The translations under genes were made by a program, and so were the position numbers. Shown one piece after another: positions 1-5,066 of a DNA stretch of 5,066 nucleotides; the first letter of the stretch is position 1; each line of letters starts with the position of its first letter. The notes below the pieces were generated by a model that ran no database searches, was not told where the DNA came from, and worked only from the letters and a program-made list of their open reading frames with translations. This stretch comes from Deltaproteobacteria bacterium (GTDB lineage: Bacteria; Myxococcota; Polyangia; Polyangiales; B10-G4): contig JAFDCW010000416.1 of the NCBI GenBank assembly GCA_019312705.1, positions 1 through 5,066 on the forward strand. The letters run 5' to 3'.

Positions 1-751
1 CCAGGGGCCCGGGCAGCCACTGGATCTTCTTCAGCTTCTCGCTGCGATCCATCGCGACCAGGATCATCAGACCCACCAGGGCGATGATCGCGGCCCCGAC
101 ATGGAACTGACCGAGGGCGAGGGGGATGTCGGTGAAGGTATTGGACGCCGTCGAACCGAACTCGATGCGGTGTTCGGCGGAGGACCCGCCGTAGCCGATG
201 GCGTGGGGCAGTTGCTTGAGGATCAGAATGATCCCGATCGACGCGAGCATCCCTTTGATGACCGCCGACGGGAAGTAGTAGGCGAAGATCCCCGCCCGGA
301 GGAGCCCGAAAACGATCTGTAGGCCTCCTCCGATCATGACGGCCAGGAGGAAGCCTTCGTAGCCGAGCTCCTCGGCCCCGGTGACGACGACGACGGTCAG
401 CCCGGCGGCGGGCCCGCTGACGGCCAGCGGCGACTTGCTGAAGATGACGACGACGGTGCCGCCGATAATCCCGCTGATCAGCCCCGCGAGGGGCGGTACC
501 CCTGAGGCGAGGGCGATGCCCAAGCAGAGCGGCAGGGCGACGAGGAAGACGACGAGGCTCGCCGGCAGGTCGTGTTTGAGGCTCCATCGGTCCGCGTCCG
601 GCGCGTGCCCGATATCGGCCAGGCGCGGTGGCGGCATCGAGAGCCGGCGGGATGGGTCGTCGAGGGGAGGCAGCGAGGGGTGAGGTTCGATGTATTCGAC
701 CTTGAGTTGGTCGATGAAGCTCGCCGAGGGTGTTCTGGGGCCGTCGCTCAT
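1..751 (-). CDS. SulP/SLC26-family inorganic anion permease, N-terminal part (runs off left edge)
   Basis: The visible 250 residues start at the ATG at 751-749 and stay open to the window edge, so the C-terminus, including any STAS or carbonic-anhydrase-like domain, is not seen. After a hydrophilic N-terminal tail of about 58 residues comes the hallmark SulP opening, HDLPASLVVFLVALPLCLGI (residues 60-79). A second segment SGIIGGTVVVIF (93-104) follows, then the conserved SGPAAGLTVVV (112-122), and further hydrophobic segments near 133-150, 164-180 and 217-233. IKGMLASIGIILILKQLPHAIGY (165-187) is typical of the bacterial branch often annotated as sulfate or bicarbonate permease. SulP proteins are inner-membrane carriers of sulfate, bicarbonate or other anions; substrate cannot be told from this half. 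The ATG is the first start after an in-frame TAG, but no good Shine-Dalgarno precedes it. Family call is firm; substrate is open. Confidence 0.93.
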   Translation of the reverse strand, partial: MSDGPRTPSASFIDQLKVEYIEPHPSLPPLDDPSRRLSMPPPRLADIGHAPDADRWSLKHDLPASLVVFLVALPLCLGIALASGVPPLAGLISGIIGGTVVVIFSKSPLAVSGPAAGLTVVVVTGAEELGYEGFLLAVMIGGGLQIVFGLLRAGIFAYYFPSAVIKGMLASIGIILILKQLPHAIGYGGSSAEHRIEFGSTASNTFTDIPLALGQFHVGAAIIALVGLMILVAMDRSEKLKKIQWLPGPL

Positions 752-762
752 CCCGGTGCCAG

Positions 763-815
763 GGTACGGGATTCGGTACCGCCGTCGGCGGAAATCTACG
801 GACCTCTAGGAGGTC
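763..815. repeat. Cluster of three short inverted repeats in the SulP leader
   Basis: Three small perfect-arm inverted repeats lie just upstream of the permease start. They are GGTAC/GTACC (763-767 and 776-780, 8 nt apart), CCGCC/GGCGG (779-783 and 787-791, 3 nt loop) and GACCTC/GAGGTC (801-806 and 810-815, 3 nt loop). None is followed by a T-run in either direction, so they are poor intrinsic terminators. They could be leader hairpins or operator half-sites, or chance in GC-rich DNA. The repeats are directly visible; any function is inference. Confidence 0.35.
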
Positions 816-885
816 AGAACATCGTGTTGTCGTTCTTGGCCGTGAGGGTGACCTCCTACAGAACGTCCCAGTGTTCGACGATCAG
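814..885 (-). pseudogene. Decayed C-terminal tail of a SnoaL-like (NTF2-fold) protein
   Basis: Read on the minus strand from 885, this 24-codon stretch gives LIVEHWDVL, then a TAG stop, then EVTLTAKNDNTMF and a TGA stop. The pattern IVEHWDVLQ, a short linker, then NDN(T/G)MF at the very end is the characteristic C-terminus of SnoaL-like proteins (COG4922 type, NTF2 fold). The TAG sits exactly where the family has Gln, one base change from CAG. The rest of the domain (about 100 residues) is absent, because the upstream sequence is the end of the oxidoreductase gene. An ATG at 889-887 (ATG ACT GAT), preceded by GGAGGAG at 896-902, overlaps the oxidoreductase stop. It could be the old start, now joined to the tail out of frame by an internal deletion; from it a 27-residue meaningless frame runs to 806. 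Family recognition is from memory of the motif; the deletion scenario is inference. Confidence 0.66.
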
Positions 886-1922
886 TCATCTCGGTCTCCT
901 CCAAACCCTTCGAGCACGATCTTGCCGCGGGAGGAGCCGCTCTCGATCTGGGCATGCACCTTGCGCAAGGTGGCCGCGTCGATCTTGCCGGCGACTTCGG
1001 TGACGGTGGAGCGAATGCGCCCCGCGTCCACCAGGGAGGCGACTTCGTCGAGGAGCTTTCCCTGCTCGTGCATGTCGGGCGTGCCGAAGAGCGAGCGCGT
1101 GAACATCAGCTCCCAGTGCAGTGAGACGCTCTTGAGCTTGAACGGCATGAAATCGAGACCCGGCGGATCGTCGATCAGGCCAAAGCGTCCCTGGGGCGCA
1201 ATGAGCTCGATGATGTCTGCAATGTGCTTGTTCGTCTGCGTGGTCGAGAAGACGAAGCCGGGGGCGCCGACGCCGAGAGCTGCGACCTGGGGCGCGAGGG
1301 ACTGGCGATGATCGACCACGTGGTGGGCGCCGCACTCCTTCACCCAGCTCTCAGTTTCTGGGCGAGAGGCCGTGGCAATGATCGTGAGATCCGTCAGGGC
1401 CCGCAGGAGCTGGATGGTGATCGAACCGACCCCCCCGGCGCCGCCGATGACCAAGATCGTCTTGCCTCCTTGAGCCGTGGGGCGACCGACGTCGAGGCGG
1501 TCGAAGAGCATCTCCCACGCCGTAATCGCGGTGAGCGGCAGGGCTGCGGCCTCGGCGTCGCTCAACGTGCCGGGCTTGTTGCCGACGATGCGTTCGTCGA
1601 CCAGATGAAACTCGCTGTTGGTGCCCGGTCGAACGAGGGAACCTGCGTAGTAGACCGCGTCCCCTGGCTTGAAGTTTTGCACCTCGCCGCCGACCGCCTC
1701 GACCACGCCGGCGGCATCGAACCCGAGGATCTTCCATTCATCTCCGTCGTCACCTTCGGCGCCCTTGCGTGCCCGGAGCTTCGCGTCGACCGGGTTGATC
1801 GAGACCGCGTTCACTTTGACCAGAAGGTCACGCCCCTCGGCCCGGGGAGTGTCGAGGGTGACGTCGACGAGGGCGTCTTCGCGGTCGATGGGACCGGGGG
1901 TCTTGTAGCCAACGGCTTTCAT
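882..1922 (-). CDS. Zinc-type alcohol dehydrogenase-like / quinone oxidoreductase-like protein (MDR superfamily)
   Basis: A complete 346-residue protein of the medium-chain dehydrogenase/reductase superfamily, probably an NAD(P)H-dependent cytosolic reductase of small carbonyls or quinones. The N-terminal GroES-like domain shows MKAVGY, then SINPVDAK (41-48), LGFDAAGVVEAVG (66-78) and FKPGDAVYYAG (84-94). The nucleotide-binding Rossmann domain carries the glycine motif GGAGGVGS (160-167). The tail KLKSVSLHWELMFTR (262-276), TPDM (281-284) and GKIVLEG (333-339) match the family named 'zinc-binding alcohol dehydrogenase family protein' (TIGR02817 type). The only cysteine is C197, so the four-Cys structural zinc site is absent and a classical Cys-liganded catalytic zinc is unlikely despite the family name. 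The ATG at 1922 was chosen because GGAG (1931-1934) lies 8 nt upstream and the protein then begins like its relatives. The frame stays open to an ATG at 2075, but those 51 extra residues are Arg-rich and unlike the family. The last six residues (GGDRDD) may be a short readout beyond the ancestral end. Confidence 0.92.
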   Translation of the reverse strand: MKAVGYKTPGPIDREDALVDVTLDTPRAEGRDLLVKVNAVSINPVDAKLRARKGAEGDDGDEWKILGFDAAGVVEAVGGEVQNFKPGDAVYYAGSLVRPGTNSEFHLVDERIVGNKPGTLSDAEAAALPLTAITAWEMLFDRLDVGRPTAQGGKTILVIGGAGGVGSITIQLLRALTDLTIIATASRPETESWVKECGAHHVVDHRQSLAPQVAALGVGAPGFVFSTTQTNKHIADIIELIAPQGRFGLIDDPPGLDFMPFKLKSVSLHWELMFTRSLFGTPDMHEQGKLLDEVASLVDAGRIRSTVTEVAGKIDAATLRKVHAQIESGSSRGKIVLEGFGGDRDD

Positions 1923-1930
1923 GAACCAAT

Positions 1931-1934
1931 CTCC
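1931..1934 (-). promoter_or_regulatory. Ribosome binding site of the oxidoreductase
   Basis: GGAG on the minus strand lies 8 nt before the ATG at 1922-1920. It is the reason for preferring this start to the longer open frame reaching 2075, where no family-like sequence is encoded. Confidence 0.6.
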
Positions 1935-1960
1935 GAGTGTTGGTGGGGGCGCGGAGGGCT

Positions 1961-2271
1961 CTACCGCAGAATGAGTTCGTCGTCGAAGACTGTAGTGATG
2001 ATCGTGTCGTCGACGCCCTGACCTCGGACCGGGTTCAGCGGCGAGCGAGACGCGCGACGCGGCGCACCAGGTCACGGCTCACGGCACCGACTGGCTGCGA
2101 GGTGGAGTCGTTCTGAACCTCGAGCGCGCCCTCCGCGCCATGAGCGATGACGAGAACGTTGATCGGATAGCGCCCCCCGGGCGAGGTCCCCGGCACGCCG
2201 CATCCGCCGGCGATTGGACCGTCGACCGGCTCACTCCATCCCTTGACGCTTGGTGCTGGGGTCACCCACAC
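1961..2271 (-). pseudogene. Possible frameshifted coding remnant between lipoprotein and oxidoreductase
   Basis: This fills most of the 360 bp spacer 1923-2282. One minus-strand frame, usable from GTG at 2271 or 2265, reads to a TGA at 2037-2035 and contains protein-like stretches such as RYPINVLVIAHGAEGALEV and SRDLVRRVARLARR. A second frame, open from 2071 to a TAG at 1963-1961, reads PLNPVRGQGVDDTIITTVFD followed by DELILR. A single -1 (or +2) shift between 2071 and 2035 would join them into about 100 residues ending 38 nt before the oxidoreductase ATG. Base composition of the first frame (lowest GC at codon position 2, high at position 3) suits coding. However, the plus strand is also open here in register (for example ATG near 2140 reading MSDDENVDRIAP to a TAG at 2284-2286), so strand is uncertain. 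I recognise no family. No Shine-Dalgarno is visible before the GTGs. It may be a broken gene, a small hypothetical gene, or noncoding DNA. Confidence 0.27.
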
Positions 2272-2282
2272 GACCGGCGAGG

Positions 2283-3143
2283 TTAGAGGCAGGCTGTGGT
2301 GACGCGGAACTCGACTTCGTGCAGGAATATGCGGCCGGCGTTTCTGCCATTCTTCACCATGAGGTACCAGTACCGACCCGTGGTCTGCGGAAAGTCGACA
2401 ATATCGAACTTCGGATAGGTGGTATCGAGATCGCACGAAGGATCGTACGCACTCTGATCGGTGACCTGCGGTGCGCTGCGCCCGTCGGGGCAACATCCCT
2501 GGGGAACCTCGTCGCTACACGCCTCACCCGTGACGCAATTCCACGGGTTGGCGTGGGCCGTCCCGACGTGCACGCGGGTGGCGCCGCCGCCGGGAATGTC
2601 CGTCGGCAAATCGGAGACCCAGATTTCGAATTCGTCGGGGCGGTCAAACCACCACCCCGCGATGAAACGAGCTTGATCGACCGGCATCGTCTCACCGAGG
2701 TCGAATTGGAACCAAACGTCGACCACCGCACCCGCGCCGTCGCAGTACGTCTGGCCGGAGCTGCACCTCAGGCTCACCGTCGAGACCACGGGGCATCGGG
2801 GCCTAACCTCGCGAGCGTCGAAGAGCACCGAGCATTCGTCAACGTCCATGTGCGAGGCCGCACATGCATCGATCGGGTGGATCCCGCAGTCGGGCAATAC
2901 GGCGGAATCGGGCGGCACCACGGCGTCGGGGGCGTCGGGGGCGTCGAGGGCGGCGTCTGTGGGCGGGCCCGACGAGTCGGGGGGGCTCGACGAGTCAGGG
3001 GGGCTCGCCGTGTCGGCCGCGCCGCTATCGGCGACGGCGGTATCGGACCCGCCATCGCCCGGCCTGGGAATCGCGGACTGGTCGACGCTACAGGCTGCGG
3101 TCGAGACCGCGATGCACGCGCTGAGCAACCAAGCAAGTTTCAT
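2283..3143 (-). CDS. Putative secreted lipoprotein with Asp/Ser/Pro-rich linker and discoidin (F5/8 type C)-like domain
   Basis: With the ATG at 3143 the product has 286 residues. It opens MKLAWLLSACIAVSTAAC, a short signal peptide ending in a lipobox-like TAAC, so C18 may be lipidated; the Thr at -3 makes the lipobox imperfect. Residues 19-84 are a low-complexity linker of Asp, Ser, Pro, Ala with SPPDSS twice and DAP repeats, which would hold the domain away from the membrane. A Cys-rich stretch follows (C86, C94, C104, C117, C127, C134). Residues about 140-282 look like a discoidin fold: VDVWFQFDLG (141-150), FEIWVSDLP (172-180) and TTGRYWYLMVKNG (254-266), then IFLHEVEF (272-279). Such domains usually bind carbohydrate or other surface ligands. 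Twelve cysteines after the lipobox suggest disulfides and an extracytoplasmic location. A GTG at 3164 would add seven residues (MRYAQRI), but ATG gives the more usual Met-Lys start. Function is not known; domain call is by pattern only. Confidence 0.85.
   Translation of the reverse strand: MKLAWLLSACIAVSTAACSVDQSAIPRPGDGGSDTAVADSGAADTASPPDSSSPPDSSGPPTDAALDAPDAPDAVVPPDSAVLPDCGIHPIDACAASHMDVDECSVLFDAREVRPRCPVVSTVSLRCSSGQTYCDGAGAVVDVWFQFDLGETMPVDQARFIAGWWFDRPDEFEIWVSDLPTDIPGGGATRVHVGTAHANPWNCVTGEACSDEVPQGCCPDGRSAPQVTDQSAYDPSCDLDTTYPKFDIVDFPQTTGRYWYLMVKNGRNAGRIFLHEVEFRVTTACL
2922..2957. repeat. 9-bp tandem repeat inside the lipoprotein linker
   Basis: GGCGTCGGG occurs twice in tandem (2922-2930, 2931-2939), then as GGCGTCGAG (2940-2948) and a diverged fourth unit (2949-2957). 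On the coding strand it gives the Asp-Ala-Pro repeats of the linker. Unit length is a multiple of three, so copy changes keep the frame. Confidence 0.7.
2971..3006. repeat. 18-bp tandem duplication inside the lipoprotein linker
   Basis: Two adjacent 18-bp units, 2971-2988 and 2989-3006, differ at one base (GACGAGTCGG... versus GACGAGTCAG...). On the coding strand they encode SPPDSS twice. The near identity suggests a recent slippage duplication in the linker. Confidence 0.75.
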
Positions 3144-3145
3144 AA

Positions 3146-3163
3146 TGCGCTGAGCATAGCGCA
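3146..3163. repeat. Inverted repeat abutting the lipoprotein start
   Basis: TGCGCT (3146-3151) and AGCGCA (3158-3163) are exact reverse complements separated by 6 nt. The element ends 2 nt before the ATG at 3143, so as RNA it would form a hairpin over the place where a Shine-Dalgarno should be, and none is visible there. As DNA it could be an operator. If translation instead begins at the GTG (3164-3162), the repeat is simply coding. Function is inferred. Confidence 0.35.
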
Positions 3164-3174
3164 CTTGCGGATGG

Positions 3175-3186
3175 CCGAGTACTCGG
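3175..3186. promoter_or_regulatory. 12-bp perfect palindrome, possible operator
   Basis: CCGAGTACTCGG reads identically on both strands. It lies in the spacer between the phosphatase stop and the lipoprotein start, 31 nt upstream of the lipoprotein ATG. Perfect 12-mers of this kind are often dimeric regulator sites, but one copy in GC-rich DNA can be chance. No matching -35/-10 pair was recognised. Confidence 0.3.
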
Positions 3187-3191
3187 AGTGA

Positions 3192-3214
3192 GCCGCTGAG
3201 CGGCCGCCACGGCC
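3192..3214 (-). terminator. Weak hairpin pair just after the phosphatase stop
   Basis: Directly past the phosphatase TAG (3217-3215) come two overlapping GC-only stems: GGCCG/CGGCC (3202-3206, 3210-3214, 3 nt loop) and GCCGC/GCGGC (3192-3196, 3200-3204, 3 nt loop). They can compete for 3202-3204, so only one forms at a time. No U-run follows in the direction of transcription, so this is not a standard intrinsic terminator; it may only pause transcription or protect the 3' end. Confidence 0.25.
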
Positions 3215-4162
3215 CTATTCGGTGCCGTCGTCCCCGGCGGGTGCGGCGAGGGCTGCGGCTTCGGCGGCGCAGGCTTCGGCGGGCGGCGTGGCGCCCTCCG
3301 TTGCCACGGCGGCGAGCTCACGCTTGGCGGCCTGCATCGCACGACTGAAGCTCTCGTCGGCGTGCAATCGGGCGACCGCAGCGGCGCCCAGGAGACGGCC
3401 CTGGTCCACGTCGCTCTGCCAATGCACGTTGCATACGATTCGGCTCTCTCCGAAGGCGAGCCCCCGGGCGAAGATCTCGTTGGCGCGTTCGGGCACGAGC
3501 TCGGCGAGCAAGAGCGCCCAGGCCCAGCCGATGGCCGTATGTCCCGAGGGGTACGAGCCATCATGGCGCAGCTCCTCGTCCTCGTCTGGCGTGCAGTTGG
3601 CTACGCCGTTCTCCATGAAGGGCCGGGCTCGGTTGTATTCGTTCTTCGCTCCGTAGGTCGAGAGCCCCGCGTCTGCGAGCGTGCGCCGGAGCAGCATGTA
3701 GAGGTGCGGCGTCTGCTCTTCGCTGATCGGTGAGCCGATCGCACAAACGAACCGCTCGGCGGCGCTGGGAAACGTGAGGTCTGCGTCGGTCGTCGCGAGC
3801 TCGAAGCGCGCATCGGTTCGAGCCTCGATGGTTGCGCGGCTCACGGCGTGGTCTCGCTCGAGGGATGCGGACCCTTCGGCGGGGGGCGGGGGCACGAGGC
3901 CGAGGCTATCCGGCATGTCGGCCGGTGCCAGGTATCCCTGCAGGATCCCGGGCCGGATCTCCGGGACCTGCTCCGGCGGCGCGTCGGTCGGGTCCTCGTC
4001 GGCCGGCGTCCCAGTTGGCGAGGGTAGGGCGGTCTCTTCGGGCGCCGGGCCGGCCGGTCGGTCGCCGCCGTCGCAGGCCGTCATCGAGGCGATGACGAGC
4101 AGCGCCGCCGGGGTGACCGCCGACAGAGAGAGGGCAGCGTGCGAGGTACGGTGTGCAGACAT
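3215..4162 (-). CDS. Class A (PhoN-type) acid phosphatase, PAP2 superfamily, probable lipoprotein
   Basis: A 315-residue secreted phosphatase predicted to release phosphate from phosphomonoesters outside the cytoplasm. The complete class A signature is visible. K173 and R180-P181 form KX6RP in KNEYNRARP, P205-S206-G207-H208 form the PSGH core, and S240-R241...H247...D251 form SRX5HX3D in SRIVCNVHWQSD. By family knowledge H247 is the phospho-accepting histidine and H208 the acid/base partner. The N-terminus has a signal (residues 1-29) ending SMTAC, so C30 may be lipidated, though Met at -3 is a weak lipobox. Residues 31-70 form a Pro/Glu/Asp/Thr linker. The mature domain begins near GILQGYLAP (72-80). 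The C-terminal 35 residues are Ala-rich and loosely structured. The ATG at 4162 is the natural signal-peptide start, but no clear Shine-Dalgarno precedes it. The aminotransferase ends 47 bp upstream on the same strand, so co-transcription is likely. Confidence 0.95.
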   Translation of the reverse strand: MSAHRTSHAALSLSAVTPAALLVIASMTACDGGDRPAGPAPEETALPSPTGTPADEDPTDAPPEQVPEIRPGILQGYLAPADMPDSLGLVPPPPAEGSASLERDHAVSRATIEARTDARFELATTDADLTFPSAAERFVCAIGSPISEEQTPHLYMLLRRTLADAGLSTYGAKNEYNRARPFMENGVANCTPDEDEELRHDGSYPSGHTAIGWAWALLLAELVPERANEIFARGLAFGESRIVCNVHWQSDVDQGRLLGAAAVARLHADESFSRAMQAAKRELAAVATEGATPPAEACAAEAAALAAPAGDDGTE

Positions 4163-4209
4163 GGCCCGCGCACGTTAGGCCCGAGGCGTCGAGGTGTCGA
4201 GGGCGGTGT

Positions 4210-5066
4210 CTAGGTGTAGGCCTCGTCGGTCACGTGAAGGCATTCGTCGATGATGGCGAAGCCCTCGCGTAGCTGTTCTTCTGTGATGCAGAGCGGCGGA
4301 TTGCACATGAAGCTGCCCCACCGAACGAAGGTGAACAGGCCCTTGTCGCGGAAGGCTTTGCCTAGGGCGGTCATCGCGGGGTGGCTTCCGTTGTACGGCG
4401 CCATGGGATCACCGGCCGCGTTCTTCTGGATATCGATCATCCCGAAGAGGCCGATCTGACGGCCGACCTTCACCGACGGATGTTTCGCGGTCAGCCGGTC
4501 CATCTCCTCCCGCATCACAGCGCCGAGCTTCGCGGCGTTCTCGACGAGGCCCTCCTCCTGCATGACCTCGATGACCGCGATCGCCGTCGCGCAACCGAAT
4601 GCGTGGGCGCTGTAGGTCAGCCCTCCCCAGAAGACGTGATCGTCGAAGTACTCGGCGATTTTCGCGCTCACGCCCATCGCCCCGAGCGGCACGTAGGAGC
4701 TCGTGAGGCCCTTCGCCATCGTCACGATGTCGGGGACGATGCCTCCGTGTTCGAACGCGAACTTCTTGCCCGTCCGGCCAAATCCGGCCATCACTTCGTC
4801 ACAGACGAGCAGGATCCCGTGCTTCTCGGTCAGGGCGCGGAGGCCTTGGAGGTAGCCCTTCGGGGGGGGCAGGATGCCATTGGTCCCGGTGACGGCTTCG
4901 ATGAAGAACGCGGCGATCTGATCGGGCCCTTCGTAGTCGATGACCTCCTCGAGATAGCGCAGGTTGTTCTTCGTGCGCTCCTCTTCGGTGTCGCCGAAGG
5001 AGTAGCGATAGGGCTCCGGGTCCATCACGTGCACCACGCCCGGCATGCCGGGCTCATTGGGGAGCC
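4210..5066 (-). CDS. Class III PLP-dependent aminotransferase, C-terminal part (5' end beyond right edge)
   Basis: The frame is open from the window edge (LPNEPG before the Met coded at 5046-5044) to a TAG at 4212-4210, giving 284 visible residues. Family members usually have about 430-460, so roughly 150-170 N-terminal residues are missing and the Met at 5046 is internal. Counting from that Met: EAVTGTNG (50-57), then LLVCDEVMAGFGRTGK (79-94) with D83, the residue that binds the pyridine nitrogen. TMAKGLTSSYVPLGA (109-123) carries K112, the PLP Schiff-base lysine (codon 4713-4711). FWGGLTYSAHAFGCATA (139-155) and CNPPLCITEEQL (248-259) are also typical. The enzyme is cytosolic and transfers an amino group between an amine or amino acid and a keto acid. 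It resembles the branch annotated as aspartate/taurine/beta-alanine or omega aminotransferase, but the substrate cannot be fixed. It lies 47 bp before the acid phosphatase. Confidence 0.95.
   Translation of the reverse strand, partial: LPNEPGMPGVVHVMDPEPYRYSFGDTEEERTKNNLRYLEEVIDYEGPDQIAAFFIEAVTGTNGILPPPKGYLQGLRALTEKHGILLVCDEVMAGFGRTGKKFAFEHGGIVPDIVTMAKGLTSSYVPLGAMGVSAKIAEYFDDHVFWGGLTYSAHAFGCATAIAVIEVMQEEGLVENAAKLGAVMREEMDRLTAKHPSVKVGRQIGLFGMIDIQKNAAGDPMAPYNGSHPAMTALGKAFRDKGLFTFVRWGSFMCNPPLCITEEQLREGFAIIDECLHVTDEAYT

Noticed and set aside
779..791. CCGCC/GGCGG stem as an intrinsic terminator after the oxidoreductase
   Set aside because: No T-run follows on either strand and the stem is only 5 bp.
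847..858. Very strong Shine-Dalgarno-like TAGGAGGTCACC on the minus strand
   Set aside because: No ATG, GTG or TTG lies at a usable distance downstream, and the bases belong to the SnoaL tail reading frame (stop, Glu, Val, Thr).
1224..2021. Plus-strand open frame (265 codons) opposite the oxidoreductase
   Set aside because: It is a shadow of a confidently identified MDR gene; the translation shows no domain.
1923..2075. Upstream extension of the oxidoreductase to the ATG at 2075
   Set aside because: The 51 extra residues are Arg/His-rich and unlike the family, while the ATG at 1922 has a GGAG 8 nt upstream and a family-typical MKAVGY start.
2250..3191. Long plus-strand open frame (313 codons) opposite the lipoprotein
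   Set aside because: It is Arg/Gly/Val-rich without family motifs, and lies antisense to a gene with a signal peptide and a recognisable domain pattern. GC-rich codon use explains the lack of stops.
4186..4218. Short direct repeats (GTCGAGG twice, GGTGTC/GGTGTA) after the aminotransferase stop
   Set aside because: Units are too short and irregular to support a tandem repeat or attachment site call.
1..5066. Search for a defence island, mobile element, CRISPR array, tRNA or toxin-antitoxin pair
   Set aside because: No transposase, integrase, nuclease, regular repeat array, tRNA-like cloverleaf or paired small genes could be seen. The genes are ordinary metabolic, transport and secreted proteins.

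Overview
The window is about two-thirds GC and every convincing gene lies on the minus strand. It reads like ordinary chromosomal sequence from a high-GC, delta-proteobacterial type bacterium. The best hint is the pair of secreted proteins with a lipobox-like cysteine followed by a long Asp/Ser/Pro/Ala-rich linker, a style common in Myxococcota such as Sandaracinus and Polyangia relatives. That placement is an inference from protein style only. No rRNA, tRNA, CRISPR array, phage gene, transposase or insertion sequence end was seen.

In transcription order (high to low coordinates) the layout is as follows. (1) The C-terminal two-thirds of a class III PLP-dependent aminotransferase, running off the right edge (4210-5066). 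(2) After 47 bp, a class A (PhoN-type, PAP2 superfamily) acid phosphatase with every catalytic motif intact and a probable lipoprotein signal (3215-4162). (3) After a 71 bp spacer packed with small inverted repeats, a putative lipoprotein with a low-complexity linker and a discoidin (F5/8 type C)-like C-terminal domain (2283-3143). (4) A 360 bp stretch with no secure gene, holding a possible frameshifted minus-strand coding remnant (1961-2271). (5) An intact MDR-superfamily, NADPH:quinone-reductase-like oxidoreductase of the 'zinc-binding alcohol dehydrogenase' family (882-1922). (6) A tiny decayed tail of a SnoaL/NTF2-like protein (814-885). (7) The N-terminal half of a SulP/SLC26 anion permease, running off the left edge (1-751).

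The genes do not make an obvious pathway. Aminotransferase and phosphatase are close enough to be co-transcribed, and the lipoprotein could follow them. The oxidoreductase and the SulP permease are each preceded by spacers holding gene debris, which points to a locus trimmed by deletions rather than a coordinated system. I found no evidence for a novel defence, mobile or biosynthetic system. The best second-look items are the SnoaL remnant, the frameshifted orphan stretch and the inverted-repeat-rich spacer at 3146-3214.
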